Below, in pieces: positions 43,508 through 54,014 of a DNA stretch of 64,000 nucleotides. The position numbers were made by a program, and so were the translations under genes. The stretch is from positions 160,166 to 224,165 of the forward strand of contig BFEA01000884.1 of assembly GCA_003427395.1 (NCBI GenBank), in the 5' to 3' direction. The notes below the pieces were generated by a model that was given only the letters and a program-made list of their open reading frames with translations, was not told where the DNA came from and did no database searches. Each line of letters begins with the position of its first letter. Within the stretch, counting starts at the first letter, position 1. The stretch is from Chara braunii. Taxonomy: Eukaryota > Streptophyta > Charophyceae > Charales > Characeae.

Positions 43508-45773
43508 GTAAGCAAGACCATAGTGCTAGCTCCACCTTCTTCTGTCCCCTGTGCCGTCACATCACCTCATCATCCCAGTCACTGCGTTCTCCTCAGCATC
43601 GTCCTTCTTCTTTTCCTCTTCCAACTCGAGCTCATGGCTGTCTTTTATGTCTTATATAAGCGTGATTTCTTTACAGCCTTTTGAGTCTGATTTCGACTTA
43701 CAAAATTTTTAGTTCACTGTCCACTCCATAGCGTCCCAGGCCTGAGAGTTTGACTTCCTTAAGCCAGGGACGCAGGTTCCTCGTGAACCAGGCCGCTTGT
43801 CGGCCACCAAATAAAATTTTAAGAAGGATTTTGTCTGCTTGTTTGACTTGCTCAACTGTTGACCTTTTCACATGGAGGTTACCTCAGCTCTTGATCAGGC
43901 ATCTATGCCAAGGATGACCCCAGTAATGAGGGTACTCACTCTGTCTGCTATGCTGGGAGTAGGGTATACCAAACCCTCTTTTCTGTTCTCTGGTCTGAAA
44001 GACATCTTCTCAGTTCCTCACTTGACGGAGATACCAAGCCCTTGTTTTCTTTCTCTGGCCTGAGTGAGGGGTCTCCTCAACTTCTAGACAAAAGGGAGGG
44101 GATACCAAACCCTTTTCTTTTTTCTGGTCTGGGAACTTCAGATAAGTATTTGCATACCTGCAAAACCAGCCAGTCCCACAGACAACAACCATGCCCCAGC
44201 AAGCAGACCCTCTGACGACCAGCAGTTAAGCTTAAACAAACTAAAATAAAACCCATAAATAAAATAATAAATAATAAATAATAATTAATACATAACAACT
44301 TTTCTTACCCAGGATTTATTAATTGCCTTGATTTCGGCCCACCACTGGCCAGGAATGTCAGACGTCCCTTCAGTCTGACACACCCCATTCGGCCCGCCTC
44401 ACGCCAGGACTAGTCAGACCATCTGTCTTGACAGCCCCTTTGACCTGCCTCCAGGTCAGGACCAATCATACCCACTACTCGAGTATGGCAGCCCTTTGGC
44501 ACTCTTGCCAGGACACCCAGACTATAGCGGGTCTGGTCACCCTATGACAGTAGACGTCCCGTCAGTCCGACTGTCCCGAATCCGGATTTGACCACTGCGG
44601 TCAGGGACCAACTCACCTACTAGTTTTTGGCCAAGGGCGCTGGCTACCCCGCCCAGATTTTTGAACGTGGGACCCGGTCTAACCATAGTTCCAGGCTCTG
44701 GCTAACCTCACTGGATTGCATCCTCTGACTGCGGCAGGGTTCCAGTCGACCCCTTTTAGCCTCATAGGCTAGACTCCCGGAGTCTTAGCCTCAGCTGACT
44801 ACGGAATTCGACACTTGCGTCGGGGACCTGCTGCCCCCACCAGATTGCAACCTACTGCGGTAAGGCTCTGGCTAGCCTCGGCAATCAATGTGTCCTTAGG
44901 TTAGAAAAGAAAACCCCCGGCACATACAGTCAGGCAAGCATATCATAACCTACAAGCAGACTGCCCTCGCCCCATAACAGAACAAACATTTCCCAAGAGA
45001 CCTCCCTTCAGTCTCAAGAGGCACTGAACAATAACATGCTAGCCAACACTAAGGGTTCGCAAGAGACCTCCCTTCAGCCTTAACCAAAGACTTAGTGCTA
45101 GCCCCAGAGAGGTCCCTTCCCTCAACTGGGATTTCTTTTTCCGAGAGATGTCCCGTCAGTCTCAAGAAAATACTGAAACTTTGATCTCAGAGAGGTCCCT
45201 TCCCTCATCTGAGTGAAGACAGACCCTTAGCCAAGAAGCACGAAGTCCCTCTACTGACCACACTTAGTCAAGTAAAGTTGAACTTCTTTATGCCTGCCTT
45301 CATCTGAATCTCTTGAATGGACAGCTTAGTCAGAGACACGAAGTCCTTTTGCTGATAACTTTCATTCAGACAAGACTGGACTTCTTTATGTCCATCAAGA
45401 TTTCTCTTTATGATAAGAATAGTACTGCTTATATCATTTAATGTGCCACAGCCATGAGTTTCTTAGATCTTGACATTGTGTCTATGCTCCCAAAGCTGTA
45501 CTCACAGTTACTCCCCACTCTCAGGATTTGACACTCATGGAACGACTGCAGCGCTGCATCAAAGATATAGTCTCATTAACTTAGTTGCTTGCTGAAATAG
45601 ATAATAAAATGACTTGCTGAAAATTGGAATATTGAAACTGAGATGCTGACACTGAAGTACTGAAACTGAAATGTTGAATTGACTATGCAAGAATGATCAT
45701 TGTTTGCTGATAACTGAGCCTCACTGTTCCAGTATCTTACTGTACTCTTCCTCAGTCCTCTATGACTGTTCTC
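43508..45773. other. 3' non-coding region of the giant element
   Basis: No minus-strand ORF continues after integrase. The region has diffuse repeats: GAGAGGTCCCTTCCCTCA and GAGACCTCCCTTCAGTC variants at 44995-45215, and GTCAGAC/CCAGGAC blocks at 44340-44560. A short AATAATAAATAATA stretch lies at 44260-44290. Confidence 0.5.
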
Positions 45774-46592
45774 TTACTTGGATGGTTGACTTCTCTTTCC
45801 TCTTTTTGGAGTCAATGTAGGAATCACGTCAGGGTCTCTAAAGATGAACTTACGAAGTCTTGACCCTGACACTATGTTGTGAACTCTCGATCCGTCTATT
45901 TCTGAGATCTTATAAACCTTGCCTTCTGCCTCTCCTGTGATTCTGTAAGGACCAAGCCATCTAGACTCTAATCTTTTAGTCCATTGTGTCTCAAGAGAAC
46001 TGTCAGACAGGAGAACAACATCCCCAATCTTCAATTTCTCTTTTCTTATATACCTTTTCTTGTTCCATCTTTCTTGATCCGATAGTTTGTTGTATGTCAT
46101 TCTCTCTGCTGCATCCATCACTGCCTGATCGACTTCAGATATCTGCCTCATTCTGATCTGAAGGAGTTCTGAAATAGAATAATTTCTATCGCTTTCTTGA
46201 CTTGACCATCTTTTGACAATACTCTTAATTGGTAACGTAGCATATCGGCCGTACCACATAGTAAAAAGTGCATACCCAGTGGTTCTCTTGACAGTAATAT
46301 TATCAGCATATACAGCAGCTCTTAACACCTTTGGCCAATTGTTGAGTTTCCCTTCACACCACTTGGCTAATGAATCTTTCTGAGTTCTATGGCCTCTTTC
46401 AACAGGTGCATTCGCTTGAGGATGGTAAGTAGTCACATACCGAATTCTGACACTGAATCTGAGTGTAATTCTTATGACAACCTCATTTCTGAATTCTGAT
46501 CCCCTATCTGAGATAAATTCTCTGATAAAAGGATACCTGAGATAGACTTCCTCTATCGAATCAGCCACCTGCTCGACTGTCTTCCTTTTCAA
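45774..46592 (-). pseudogene. Integrase core and C-terminus of the giant element
   Basis: Continues the pol frame after an in-frame TGA that sits between DNFS and YVEAKTLKRK. It carries the second and third catalytic residues of the integrase DDE triad: Asp in FISDRGSEFRNEV and Glu in YHPQANAPVERGHRT. The GPY-like RWLGPYRITGEAEGKVYKI motif and a short basic tail follow, with no chromodomain. Integrase inserts the cDNA into host DNA. It would be made as part of the polyprotein, so the TGA makes this copy non-functional unless read through. Confidence 0.85.
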
Positions 46593-46610
46593 AGTTTTTG
46601 CCTCAACGTA

Positions 46611-48233
46611 TCAAGAGAAATTATCTCTCATGTTTAGTATATATCTCATCCCGCCCTTGCCTGGAGGCATAGTGATGAGATCCAGATGAACTCTACTGCC
46701 TGGCTCTACCAGGATCGTAGGGAACAAGGGTTCAATCATCCTTGTGGTAGACCTCTTCTGACATAACACACATGATTTACAGTATGTAAAAATCATGTCT
46801 CTCATGTTAGGCCAGAAGTAGAGTTTGATAGTCTTGGAGTAGGTAGCCTCAGCAGCCCTGTGGCCACCGACAACCGCCTCATGTAGAGCAACGATTATCT
46901 CTAACTGCCTCTCTTTACCACAGACCACTCTTAGTGGAGGTAGGCCTCCCTTACCATCCACAAAGAGATGTCTTCTCTTTAATCTGAATTTCTTCCTTGA
47001 ATCCTTACAATAATATTCTTTTAGCTGCTCCCTTTCCATTTTCCTGCCAATCTCTTGATAATTTTCATCATATTCTTCAAAGAAGAAAAATACCTCTTCT
47101 TCCTTCTTTTCACTCTCCTCTTCTTCCTTTGAACCAGAACTTTCCCCAATCTCATGAGCAACCACTGCCGCTGCATTAACTCTGGCATACCAATCGTTCG
47201 CTTCATCTTCTTCCTCTTTCCCAAGAATCGATTCATAAACATATGCACTTGGGATTTCTCCCCAACTGTCTCTCTCTTCAGGCCACACACTCCACTTGTC
47301 GGAGCATGGTGCCTCATAATCCTCATCATCTTTTTCATTAAGAAAATTATCAACATAGACAGATTTTTCAATTGTTCCATTCACATCTTCTTCTTCTTCT
47401 CGCCACTCAATCCGACTTAAGTCATCCGCTCTGTTATTCTCAGTGGGGATCTTTTCCAGCTTAAAATCATATGTCCAGATGAAGGCGATTCCTCTGCTGA
47501 CTGTAAGATCTACCTGTTGGTGCTTTTTAATGGCACCAATCACAGCAGATGCATCAGTCCTCATGATGAATCTCCTTCCCAAGACGTAGTGCCTGAAGCA
47601 CCTGAGGCTATGGATGATTGACAGTAGCTCTTTCCTGAATTGGGTGTAGCCTCTTTCAGTAGAATTGAGAGTTCTGCTTTCAAATCTTAAGGGTCTTTCT
47701 TTCCCATTTTCATCTTTCTGAATAAGCACCCCACCCAGAGTCACTGGTCCTCCATCAGCCTCAATGATGAAAGGTCTTGTCTCCTCATCATCATAATAGG
47801 GTACTCCCAGTACTACTCCACCATCTCTTAGTTTTTCTTGCAGCATTTCTGCTGCAGCCTGTCTTTTATCATTCCATGCTAAGTTAGCCCATTGTCTTAC
47901 CATTTCTCTCAGATTTTCTGCAAGGGCAGCAAAATGAGGAATAAAAATCCTCCAGAATCCGCAGACTCCCAAGAAGCTCCTAACGTCTGTCACTCTCTTG
48001 AGAGGCAGAGACCAGTTCAAAATCTTGTTTATCTTCTTGGGATCTGGACTCCTACCCTTGGAGAAGCATCTGAAACCCAAGATTATCACTTCTGGTTGGA
48101 AAAGAAGGGACTTTGGTCCACTGACAGTCAGATTATACTTCTGAAGTCTTTCTATGACCATCTTTACCCCCGCAGCATGTTCCCAGATAAACTTTCTGAC
48201 TCCCCCTGCGACCAAGGTTTCATCTTTTACCAA
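46611..48233 (-). pseudogene. RT thumb, RNase H and integrase N-terminus of the giant element
   Basis: 540 codons in the same frame as the RT ORF upstream but separated from it by one TGA. Order: RT thumb/connection (LGFRCFSKGRSPDPKKI, VRSFLGVCGFWRIFIPHFA); RNase H (FIIEADGGPVTLGGVLIQ, ERGYTQFRKELLSIIHSLR, FIMRTDASAV); and a long Glu-rich linker (about residues 280-390). Then come the integrase zinc-binding HHCC domain (HEAVVGGH, then CKSCVLCQK) and the first catalytic Asp in VHLDLITMP. The frame ends in a TGA inside the integrase core. The Glu-rich linker between RNase H and integrase is longer than usual in Ty3 elements. Confidence 0.85.
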
Positions 48234-48236
48234 GGG

Positions 48237-48990
48237 TCATTTTACAAGATTATCATCAATGTAGAGACTGGTTATTTCAGGAGAAATATCCTTCATGACT
48301 TTGATCATATCCCTCTGAACCACTGCTACTCCGTTAGTCCAGCCCTGAGGTACCACGCACATCTGAACAAGCCTCATTGGCGTGTGCATGACAGTCATTG
48401 GCCGGCTAGTGAGATCAATAGGGAACTGATCATAGTCAGAATACAGGTCAACTCGGGAATAAATACATCGACCAGCAAATGATTCAGCGAGGAGATCAGC
48501 ATTAGGAAGACTACCTGCATCTCGTACCGTCACAAAATTGAGCTTCTGAAGGTTTTGTATCCATCTTAGTCCGCCTCCTGGTTTCCAGAAACAAAACCAG
48601 TGGTTAGTATATGGTCCATCACCAGGTTCAGCAACATTAGATGCAATCTTTTTGTCAAGGTACTTTACAACCTCTGCCTCTTCCTTTAAGGCATACTTGG
48701 TTGGTCTATCATTCCATGGAACATGGTCAACTGTCCAAATCTTGGCCATCTTGATCATGTCCACGTCCAATCGCCCTCTCTCCTCATCATTAAAGGAGAA
48801 GGCACCAAAGAACTCCTGACACATCCTGAAGATATATTCTTTCTCTTTAGGCAGGATAAACTAATCCGAGCTTATCTTCATTGTGTCAAACCTTTCTCTG
48901 GTGACCCTATTGTCCAGTTTTGTTGATTCCCTCAATGCTCTTATAATTTGTTTCTCCTTTTCCAATGCTTCATCATAATCTTCTCAATTA
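48237..48990 (-). pseudogene. Reverse transcriptase palm and fingers of the giant element
   Basis: Residues match Ty3 RT: KPGGGLRWIQNLQKLN (fingers), YSRVDLYSDYDQFPID (motif A with the catalytic Asp), VPQGWTNGVAVVQRDM, and the active site SLYIDDNLV (Y-x-D-D). Upstream, the same frame continues through a TAG (48861-48863) into KLDNRVTRERFDTMKISSD, and further back a TGA (48984-48986). A TGA after NLVK separates it from the thumb. The catalytic residues are intact but the reading frame is not. Confidence 0.85.
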
Positions 48991-49011
48991 AGACTGCCAC
49001 TGTTTTTTTTT

Positions 49012-50460
49012 TTACCCCCTTAGGTTTATATTTTCTTTTCGACCAGTGACTATTTTCCTAAAAAAAGGGTGAGTCGATGTAAATCTCAATTCCATCTTCC
49101 CTCCCTTAACAGTTCTCACAACTTTCTTCAAGGCTTCAATTTGCCCGTCCTCATCCTCGAGTTTACCAAGGGCCTTCATCATTTTCGAAACTTGATTGAT
49201 TCTCACTGAAATCTCTTCTTTTGCTTCTGGTTTTCCTTCCTCCTTCAGTCTCCTAACCCTTTCAACAGATTCTTCCCTCCTGATCGAATTGGCAATTAGT
49301 TGATGCTTGAAATAAGTTTTCGTACCGACCATAAAGGTCTGTTCTTGAGCACTCTCTGGATCCTGTAGACTAATCCAGGATGACCCTTCATGACTGAAAA
49401 ATTGGACCGCCTCCATCCTATGCAAGAATGGAGTTCCCAAGATACAATTATAGTCCAGATCAGGTACTACAAAACCCAGTAACTCCACAATCATTGTCCC
49501 AACCTTGATAGGCAAATTATCAATGAATCCTGCCACGAACAACTCTCCTGCAATATTACTCAGTACATTTTGTGCAGGTCTGTCAATTGATAAATTACAA
49601 GCTTCCATCGTTCTTCGTGAAAGAAGTATCATCTCTGCCCCAGAATCTACTAGGGCTAAAATCTTCACTTGATTAATGCGAATTGTAAGATGTCCACAAC
49701 CCATGGTTGCAAATCTCACCTTGTAACCAGGTAGTGATCTGTTCACTTGGTTAGGAAAGACTGACCGCAAATAATTAACTTCCATTTTCTTCTTCTCAAT
49801 CAACCTTTTCAATTTTTCTCTCAGTTTGGATGCTAGCGTCATTGCTTCCTTGAAAGACAATGTCACTTCCGTTTCTTCCAGCATCTTAACAATCGCACCA
49901 GAAATCACAGTCCCTTCATCCAAATCACTTTTGAGAACAAATTTTTTTTTTCTCCCCTGTTCATTCTTTCCCTGTGAACGTTCCGGTTCAGGATCATCAA
50001 GGATGTCGATAAGTGATTCCCCAGCCTTCCTTCTTTTCTTTTCTATCATTTGAGGTGTCATACGGGTTTGGTGGTTTCTTACTTCACCAACCCTGACACT
50101 AGGTTTCATGATAAGTTCTGGGGGTAGATCACCATGGAATGACATCATGTTAGCTAGAAAATGAGTCATTTCATTGGAAGAGGACTCTACTAATCCAGAG
50201 GGATTCTGAAAAGTAGGGTTCCCTCCCAATGAAGACTCACTTGTTGATGCCTCACTAGGCTCACACTCTGTCAATGTTAAGGACAACAGAGACAACCCAA
50301 TCGTGGCATAAGGGTCATCTGCTCTTTGTACAAGTTCATTAGGCAAGTCTCCAGTGAGGAAATGAACATTCACATTGACTTTTCTCTTCTTCTTAATCTT
50401 CATCTTTTCATCATGTTTAAGAGCGAGAAGTCTCATACCTCCTAGATGGCTGGGATCCAA
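49012..50460 (-). CDS. Aspartic protease ORF of the giant element
   Basis: 482 codons. The C-terminal half holds a retropepsin-type protease: ALVDSGAEMILLS has the D-S-G catalytic triad, and the flap-distal LDYNCILGTPFLHRM motif lies about 70 residues later. The N-terminal half is low-complexity and charged (KKKRKVNVNVHFLTGDLP, KMLEETEVTLSFKEAMTLAS) with no domain I recognise. It ends at a TAA just before an A11 run (minus strand), after which pol continues in another frame. It joins gag-side sequence in the zinc-knuckle frame through a TGA near 50466. Protease would cut the polyprotein in the virus-like particle. Confidence 0.8.
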   Translation of the reverse strand: MDPSHLGGMRLLALKHDEKMKIKKKRKVNVNVHFLTGDLPNELVQRADDPYATIGLSLLSLTLTECEPSEASTSESSLGGNPTFQNPSGLVESSSNEMTHFLANMMSFHGDLPPELIMKPSVRVGEVRNHQTRMTPQMIEKKRRKAGESLIDILDDPEPERSQGKNEQGRKKKFVLKSDLDEGTVISGAIVKMLEETEVTLSFKEAMTLASKLREKLKRLIEKKKMEVNYLRSVFPNQVNRSLPGYKVRFATMGCGHLTIRINQVKILALVDSGAEMILLSRRTMEACNLSIDRPAQNVLSNIAGELFVAGFIDNLPIKVGTMIVELLGFVVPDLDYNCILGTPFLHRMEAVQFFSHEGSSWISLQDPESAQEQTFMVGTKTYFKHQLIANSIRREESVERVRRLKEEGKPEAKEEISVRINQVSKMMKALGKLEDEDGQIEALKKVVRTVKGGKMELRFTSTHPFFRKIVTGRKENINLRG

Positions 50461-50519
50461 CTTATTTCATGAACTATCACAGACATGGCCCATTCCATCT
50501 TTCTTTGTCACCCCACTCC

Positions 50520-51518
50520 TTACATCCTCCTCAAGAGGCTTGCAATAAATGGTAGTATGTCCACTCTCGCCACAATATTAGCAAGTAAAACTCCTCTTAG
50601 GACGCTCATCATATTTTCTCTTCTCTCTGTTTCCTCCATCACCATTCTTCCCATTCCTTTTGGTTCTGGACGAATCCCCCTCTTACTATGATTTTCGTTG
50701 TCATCATCATCGTCGTCATCTTCCTCACTTTCAACCTTTTTTTTTCCCCTGGCACCCACAGCATGCGTTGCATGCCTTGTAGGCATAACATTAGCCATCA
50801 CCTTTTGAAGAATATTCTCGGCAGTTAGATTGCTTCCTCTATTCATTCCATTCTCAGACTCCCAATCCTTGGCCAAAGTACTGATTTGATCCAGTGACCA
50901 TTTCTTATGAGAGACAGTAGGTAGAGTTCTTATGATTGCAACCATTTCATCCCATCTGAGAGGATAATGTTGAGCTTGATTGAGAACTGCTTGCCTTTCA
51001 GTGTCAGTAAAATTTGTCAAAAATATATGGCATCTCTGAGCTTCATCCAAATATGGAATTTTTCTTGCTGTTCGGATGAAGGTCTGAAAAAAAACATTGA
51101 AAGTGTCATATTTGGCTCTTCTAATGTTAAATAAATCCTTAGTTGTGGTCGGAACTGAATCTTTCTCAAATTTTTTTTTCAGTCTCTCCTTGACTTCTTC
51201 CCAAGTAGTAGCACCTTCCATTAATTCATGAACTGCCAGTCTTGAATCAGTGTCACAATAAGACAGAAGATGCTTAAGCCGTTGCTTATCTGTCCAGCCA
51301 TAACTAAGTCCAAACAATTCATACTCGTCCAAGAAGTCATTAACTTGAGGTCCTCTGAAGCAGGGAATTCTCTCATCTGGCCTCTTTGCTCTTGCAATGT
51401 CTGACCCTCCTTTTATAGTCTCAACTCTCTCGACCAATTCCCGTATAACCCCAACCAAGGCTTCTTCATTGGTCCCTTCAGATGTGCTTCGTCTTGCTCG
51501 CCCTGCCATCTTGACCAT
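50520..51518 (-). pseudogene. gag of the giant element, frameshifted near its C-terminus
   Basis: 332 codons from an ATG. The capsid region is typical of Ty3 gag: IPCFRGPQVNDFLDEYELFG, YGWTDKQRLKHLLSYC, TTWEEVKERLKKKFEKD, then FQTFIRTARKIPYLDEAQ and LTNFTDTERQAVL. After an acidic Asp run near 50700 the frame loses its homologous sequence. The zinc knuckle is instead found in another frame at 50542-50583, which points to a 1-nt change near the G-run at about 50690. Gag builds the particle that packages the RNA. It lies 60 bp after ORF F. Confidence 0.85.
50542..50583 (-). pseudogene. Gag CCHC zinc knuckle, out of frame and carrying a stop
   Basis: In a frame different from the main gag ORF, Cys-stop-Tyr-Cys-GESG-His-TTIY-Cys forms a C-x2-C-x4-H-x4-C knuckle with TAA in the x2 spacing. 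It shows where gag originally continued toward the protease frame. Confidence 0.75.
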
Positions 51519-51579
51519 AGACTTTCCCCAAGTATTCCCTTCTCTTTTTGTGACTCTCGTCCTCTTTCTTTTCTGCCCT

Positions 51580-51849
51580 TCAATCTCTCACTCTTCTCGC
51601 AAGAGATACAGGCTCATTTCTCTCTTCTCTTGTCTGCTCTATCCCCCTAGAGTTCTGAACATATAGGGTATAAGCAATAATTGATTGAGTAGTGATCAAG
51701 GGCAGTGCAATCCTTCTCAGTCTTCCAATGTAATCTTCAATCAATTCTTTCTCATCATCCCTACCCAGTCTTCTGTCATACCCCTTTATAGTACCCCGGA
51801 TCATAAAATATCGAGTCAGGTCTATAATCTCATAATCAAATTGCATCAT
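51580..51849 (-). CDS. ORF F, accessory family 2
   Basis: 89 codons. It starts with ATG directly after the TAA of ORF E (TAAATGATG) and ends 61 bp before the gag ATG. It aligns with ORF E along its length: a basic/aromatic start, I-x-G-T-hydrophobic, then LIEDYIGRLRRIALPLITTQ against LQPFLDRMRDFALRITTDQ, and a shared VSLARR close to the C-terminus. It is therefore a tandem paralogue. No similarity I recognise outside the element. An intact frame in an otherwise decayed element suggests either recent decay or past constraint. Confidence 0.55.
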   Translation of the reverse strand: MMQFDYEIIDLTRYFMIRGTIKGYDRRLGRDDEKELIEDYIGRLRRIALPLITTQSIIAYTLYVQNSRGIEQTREERNEPVSLARRVRD

Positions 51850-52140
51850 TTACAGCCCGTTGTTGATCCTTCTTGCAAGAGAGACCCATTCCTGAAAAGT
51901 GTGATATGATACTCTCTCAGTAGCTCCTACTTTCACCACCTTTAACATATAACTTATCTCAATCTGGTCAGTGGTGATTCTCAAGGCAAAATCTCTCATG
52001 CGATCCAAGAAAGGCTGCAAAAACTCAAGCTCATCGGGGGTAGAAAAATTTAGATCAGAAGTCTGAAGAGTCCCTTCTATCTTCACTACTCTACCTTCCA
52101 ACACAACTCCTAGTGTCAGTTGTTCAGTCAAACTATGCAT
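51850..52140 (-). CDS. ORF E, accessory family 2
   Basis: 96 codons from an ATG two bases after the TAG of ORF D. It is the paralogue of ORF F: GRVVKIEGTL, then FLDRMRDFALRITTDQIEIS, and EWVSLARRINNGL at the end. Its TAA is followed at once by the ATG of ORF F, an arrangement that looks like termination-reinitiation coupling if both are made from one RNA. Family and function are unrecognised. It may be a small RNA- or capsid-associated protein, but nothing in the sequence shows that. Confidence 0.55.
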   Translation of the reverse strand: MHSLTEQLTLGVVLEGRVVKIEGTLQTSDLNFSTPDELEFLQPFLDRMRDFALRITTDQIEISYMLKVVKVGATERVSYHTFQEWVSLARRINNGL

Positions 52141-52142
52141 TG

Positions 52143-52691
52143 CTAATCATCATAAGCAACATCTAAAAGGTAGATCTCAGGTTGGACATAATCAGGGATC
52201 CCGAATCTATGCTCAAAGGTACTCAGGAGTAGGGATTTTATCATCACAGTGGTGTCTTTTTCTCTTGCTCTACCAATCTCGGCAATGGCTTCCAACAGAG
52301 GCATCCAATCTCTTCTGTCTTCAAATCCTTTAGCAAGTGAGAATTCATGAAGTTTTTCAAATTCCCTTACTCCCACTCTCCATATTACTTTCCTTTTCAA
52401 TCTCTCCAACCATTCTTTTGTCCGCTCAAGACTGACGTACGCTCCCTTTAAATATTCCAAGTAATCAATTTCCTCCTCCAGGTTGTTGGAGGAATAAACC
52501 CTCACATCGAGACTGTCAGAGTTCAGAAACTTGACTACCGGGATATGAAATACTATATGTCCTTCCCCGCAAATCTCATGTCTCAAGATTATAAAGGGAT
52601 TATCTTGCCCTATTACTTCATAAAGTTTGCCCATCACAGTAGTTATCCTAGCTATTGAGAGTATTTTTCTTGGGCTCTCTTCACTTTCCAT
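52143..52691 (-). CDS. ORF D, accessory family 1
   Basis: 182 codons from the first ATG (52691), which lies 20 bp after the TGA of ORF C; the open frame extends slightly further upstream to 52715. The middle follows the family pattern: FHIPVVKFLNSDSLDVRVY, a charged helix (SLERTKEWLERLKRK), then GFEDRRDWMPLLEAI near the end. It is longer at the C-terminus than A-C, as ORF L is. It is the most diverged family-1 member. It is intact and lies between C and E in the same orientation. Unrecognised function. Confidence 0.55.
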   Translation of the reverse strand: MESEESPRKILSIARITTVMGKLYEVIGQDNPFIILRHEICGEGHIVFHIPVVKFLNSDSLDVRVYSSNNLEEEIDYLEYLKGAYVSLERTKEWLERLKRKVIWRVGVREFEKLHEFSLAKGFEDRRDWMPLLEAIAEIGRAREKDTTVMIKSLLLSTFEHRFGIPDYVQPEIYLLDVAYDD

Positions 52692-52711
52692 GCAATCTTT
52701 ATCATAGCATA

Positions 52712-53113
52712 TCAATTATCTCTTGAGAACGTGAGTCCCTCAACAGGTGGAGATGGTATCCCAACAAAAGGTATGACATAGGTACTAAAGGATAAGTTTC
52801 TCCCCTCCCGCTCTAATCTTCTTTTTTCATCATGTGCAAGATCCGAAGCTCGTTGCCAACACGCACCTTTTCGGGTTTCATCAAATCTTTGCTTCGGCAC
52901 ATAAATCCCAATATCATATTCATCAAGATCAATAAAATAGCATGTTAGAACATACAAACTGTCCTGTTCTTGCCCTGATCCCTTTATGGCTTCACATCTC
53001 ACGATTTCATTGGGAATTACCGCCCTACCCGCTATAGAATTAAGAGAGTTCAGCAACTTGTCCGATTCAACCCTACTTAGCCCTTCATGGCCTCTTATCA
53101 GCTTAAGGTACAT
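52712..53113 (-). CDS. ORF C, accessory family 1
   Basis: 133 codons from ATG. Its pattern is LLNSLNSIAGRAVIPNEIVR, SLYVLTCYFIDLDEYDIGIY, ACWQRASDLAHDEKRRLERE and VIPFVGIPSPPVEG. It matches ORF B almost segment for segment and ORFs A and L more distantly, so it is part of a tandemly duplicated set. Intact frame. No known domain recognised; there is no signal peptide and no membrane segment. Confidence 0.6.
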   Translation of the reverse strand: MYLKLIRGHEGLSRVESDKLLNSLNSIAGRAVIPNEIVRCEAIKGSGQEQDSLYVLTCYFIDLDEYDIGIYVPKQRFDETRKGACWQRASDLAHDEKRRLEREGRNLSFSTYVIPFVGIPSPPVEGLTFSRDN

Positions 53114-53126
53114 AACATCGACTCAT

Positions 53127-53611
53127 CAGACTCTTTGACCTCTTTTCACTTTCTGGGCATACTCAATCACCGCAAACCAATCATCTTTTGATAGATTTAT
53201 ATCAGGCAAGGGAGGAGTTGAAAATCCCTTGAAGGCAGTGAATCGAGTAGATCAAGTGAAGCATTTGTTCTCTCTCTCAAGCCTCTCTTTCTCTCTCAGT
53301 ACTACCTCTTCAGTAAATCCCCAACATCTCCCACACACTGCGTCAGCATTTCTTTCTTTTGGGATATTAATTCTTACGTCATACACATTCAGGTCGGTGA
53401 AGTAGAATGTCAGTACATACAATCATTCCTGCTCCCATCCGCTCTCAACAATCTCATACCTGAGAACTTCATATGGAAATGTCTCTCTCTTACTCAGAGT
53501 ATTCAACGATCTTAGGAGACACTCAACCTTCTCTTGACTTGGACCCAAACCTCTGCCAAAATTTGACCTTCTTTGTCTGATTACTTCTCCTGAAATCTCT
53601 TCAGCTCTCAT
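53127..53611 (-). pseudogene. ORF B, accessory family 1, two in-frame stops
   Basis: From an ATG at 53611 the frame reads LRSLNTLSKRETFPYEVLRY, then a TGA, then LYVLTFYFTDLNVYDVRINI, CWGFTEEVV, KERLERE, a second TGA, and STPPLPDINLSKDDWFAVIE. It parallels ORF C residue for residue at the diagnostic sites. Both stops are TGA and could each come from a single C-to-T or G-to-A change. It ends just before the ATG of ORF C. Confidence 0.6.
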
Positions 53612-54014
53612 GACCACCGTTTCTTTTCTCCCTTGTCAATACCATATTGATTATTGACCGCCAGTTAGTCCCATCACAATAGCTGTCAGGTATAGGAGGG
53701 ATTGGAACAGTCTTGTATGTTACTGGCATTATACCACATTCCACTTTCCTCTTTTGCTTGATCAAGTCTGTCTTTTCATCATAGATAAATTGGATCACAA
53801 TCTCCCATAACCAATTAAAATCCTCACCATCATTGCTGCCTCCTTCCTTGACATAGGGGCGGATATCATAGATATCTTCTTCCAAGAAGTGAGTCAGCAC
53901 TATGCAGATGGTTGAGCCACAAGAGTGATAGCTCCAATAAGCCTCATACCTGTAAGGAAATATCCCTCTTGTAGTAAATTTAGACAATTCTCTCAGAGCA
54001 CCGTCGACCAGCAT
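53601..54014 (-). CDS. ORF A, accessory family 1
   Basis: 137 codons from ATG; the first ORF after the PBS (about 315 bp). It aligns with ORF L over its central and C-terminal parts: ICIVLTHFLEEDIYDIRPYV against IFIVQTSFVDGTVHDLRPYL, and later YCDGTNWRSIINMV against LLTDGTSWLDVIGL. This link shows that the ORF inside the LTR belongs to the same family. Its 3' end overlaps the start of ORF B by about 11 bp. Intact; function unknown. Confidence 0.6.
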   Translation of the reverse strand: MLVDGALRELSKFTTRGIFPYRYEAYWSYHSCGSTICIVLTHFLEEDIYDIRPYVKEGGSNDGEDFNWLWEIVIQFIYDEKTDLIKQKRKVECGIMPVTYKTVPIPPIPDSYCDGTNWRSIINMVLTREKRNGGHES

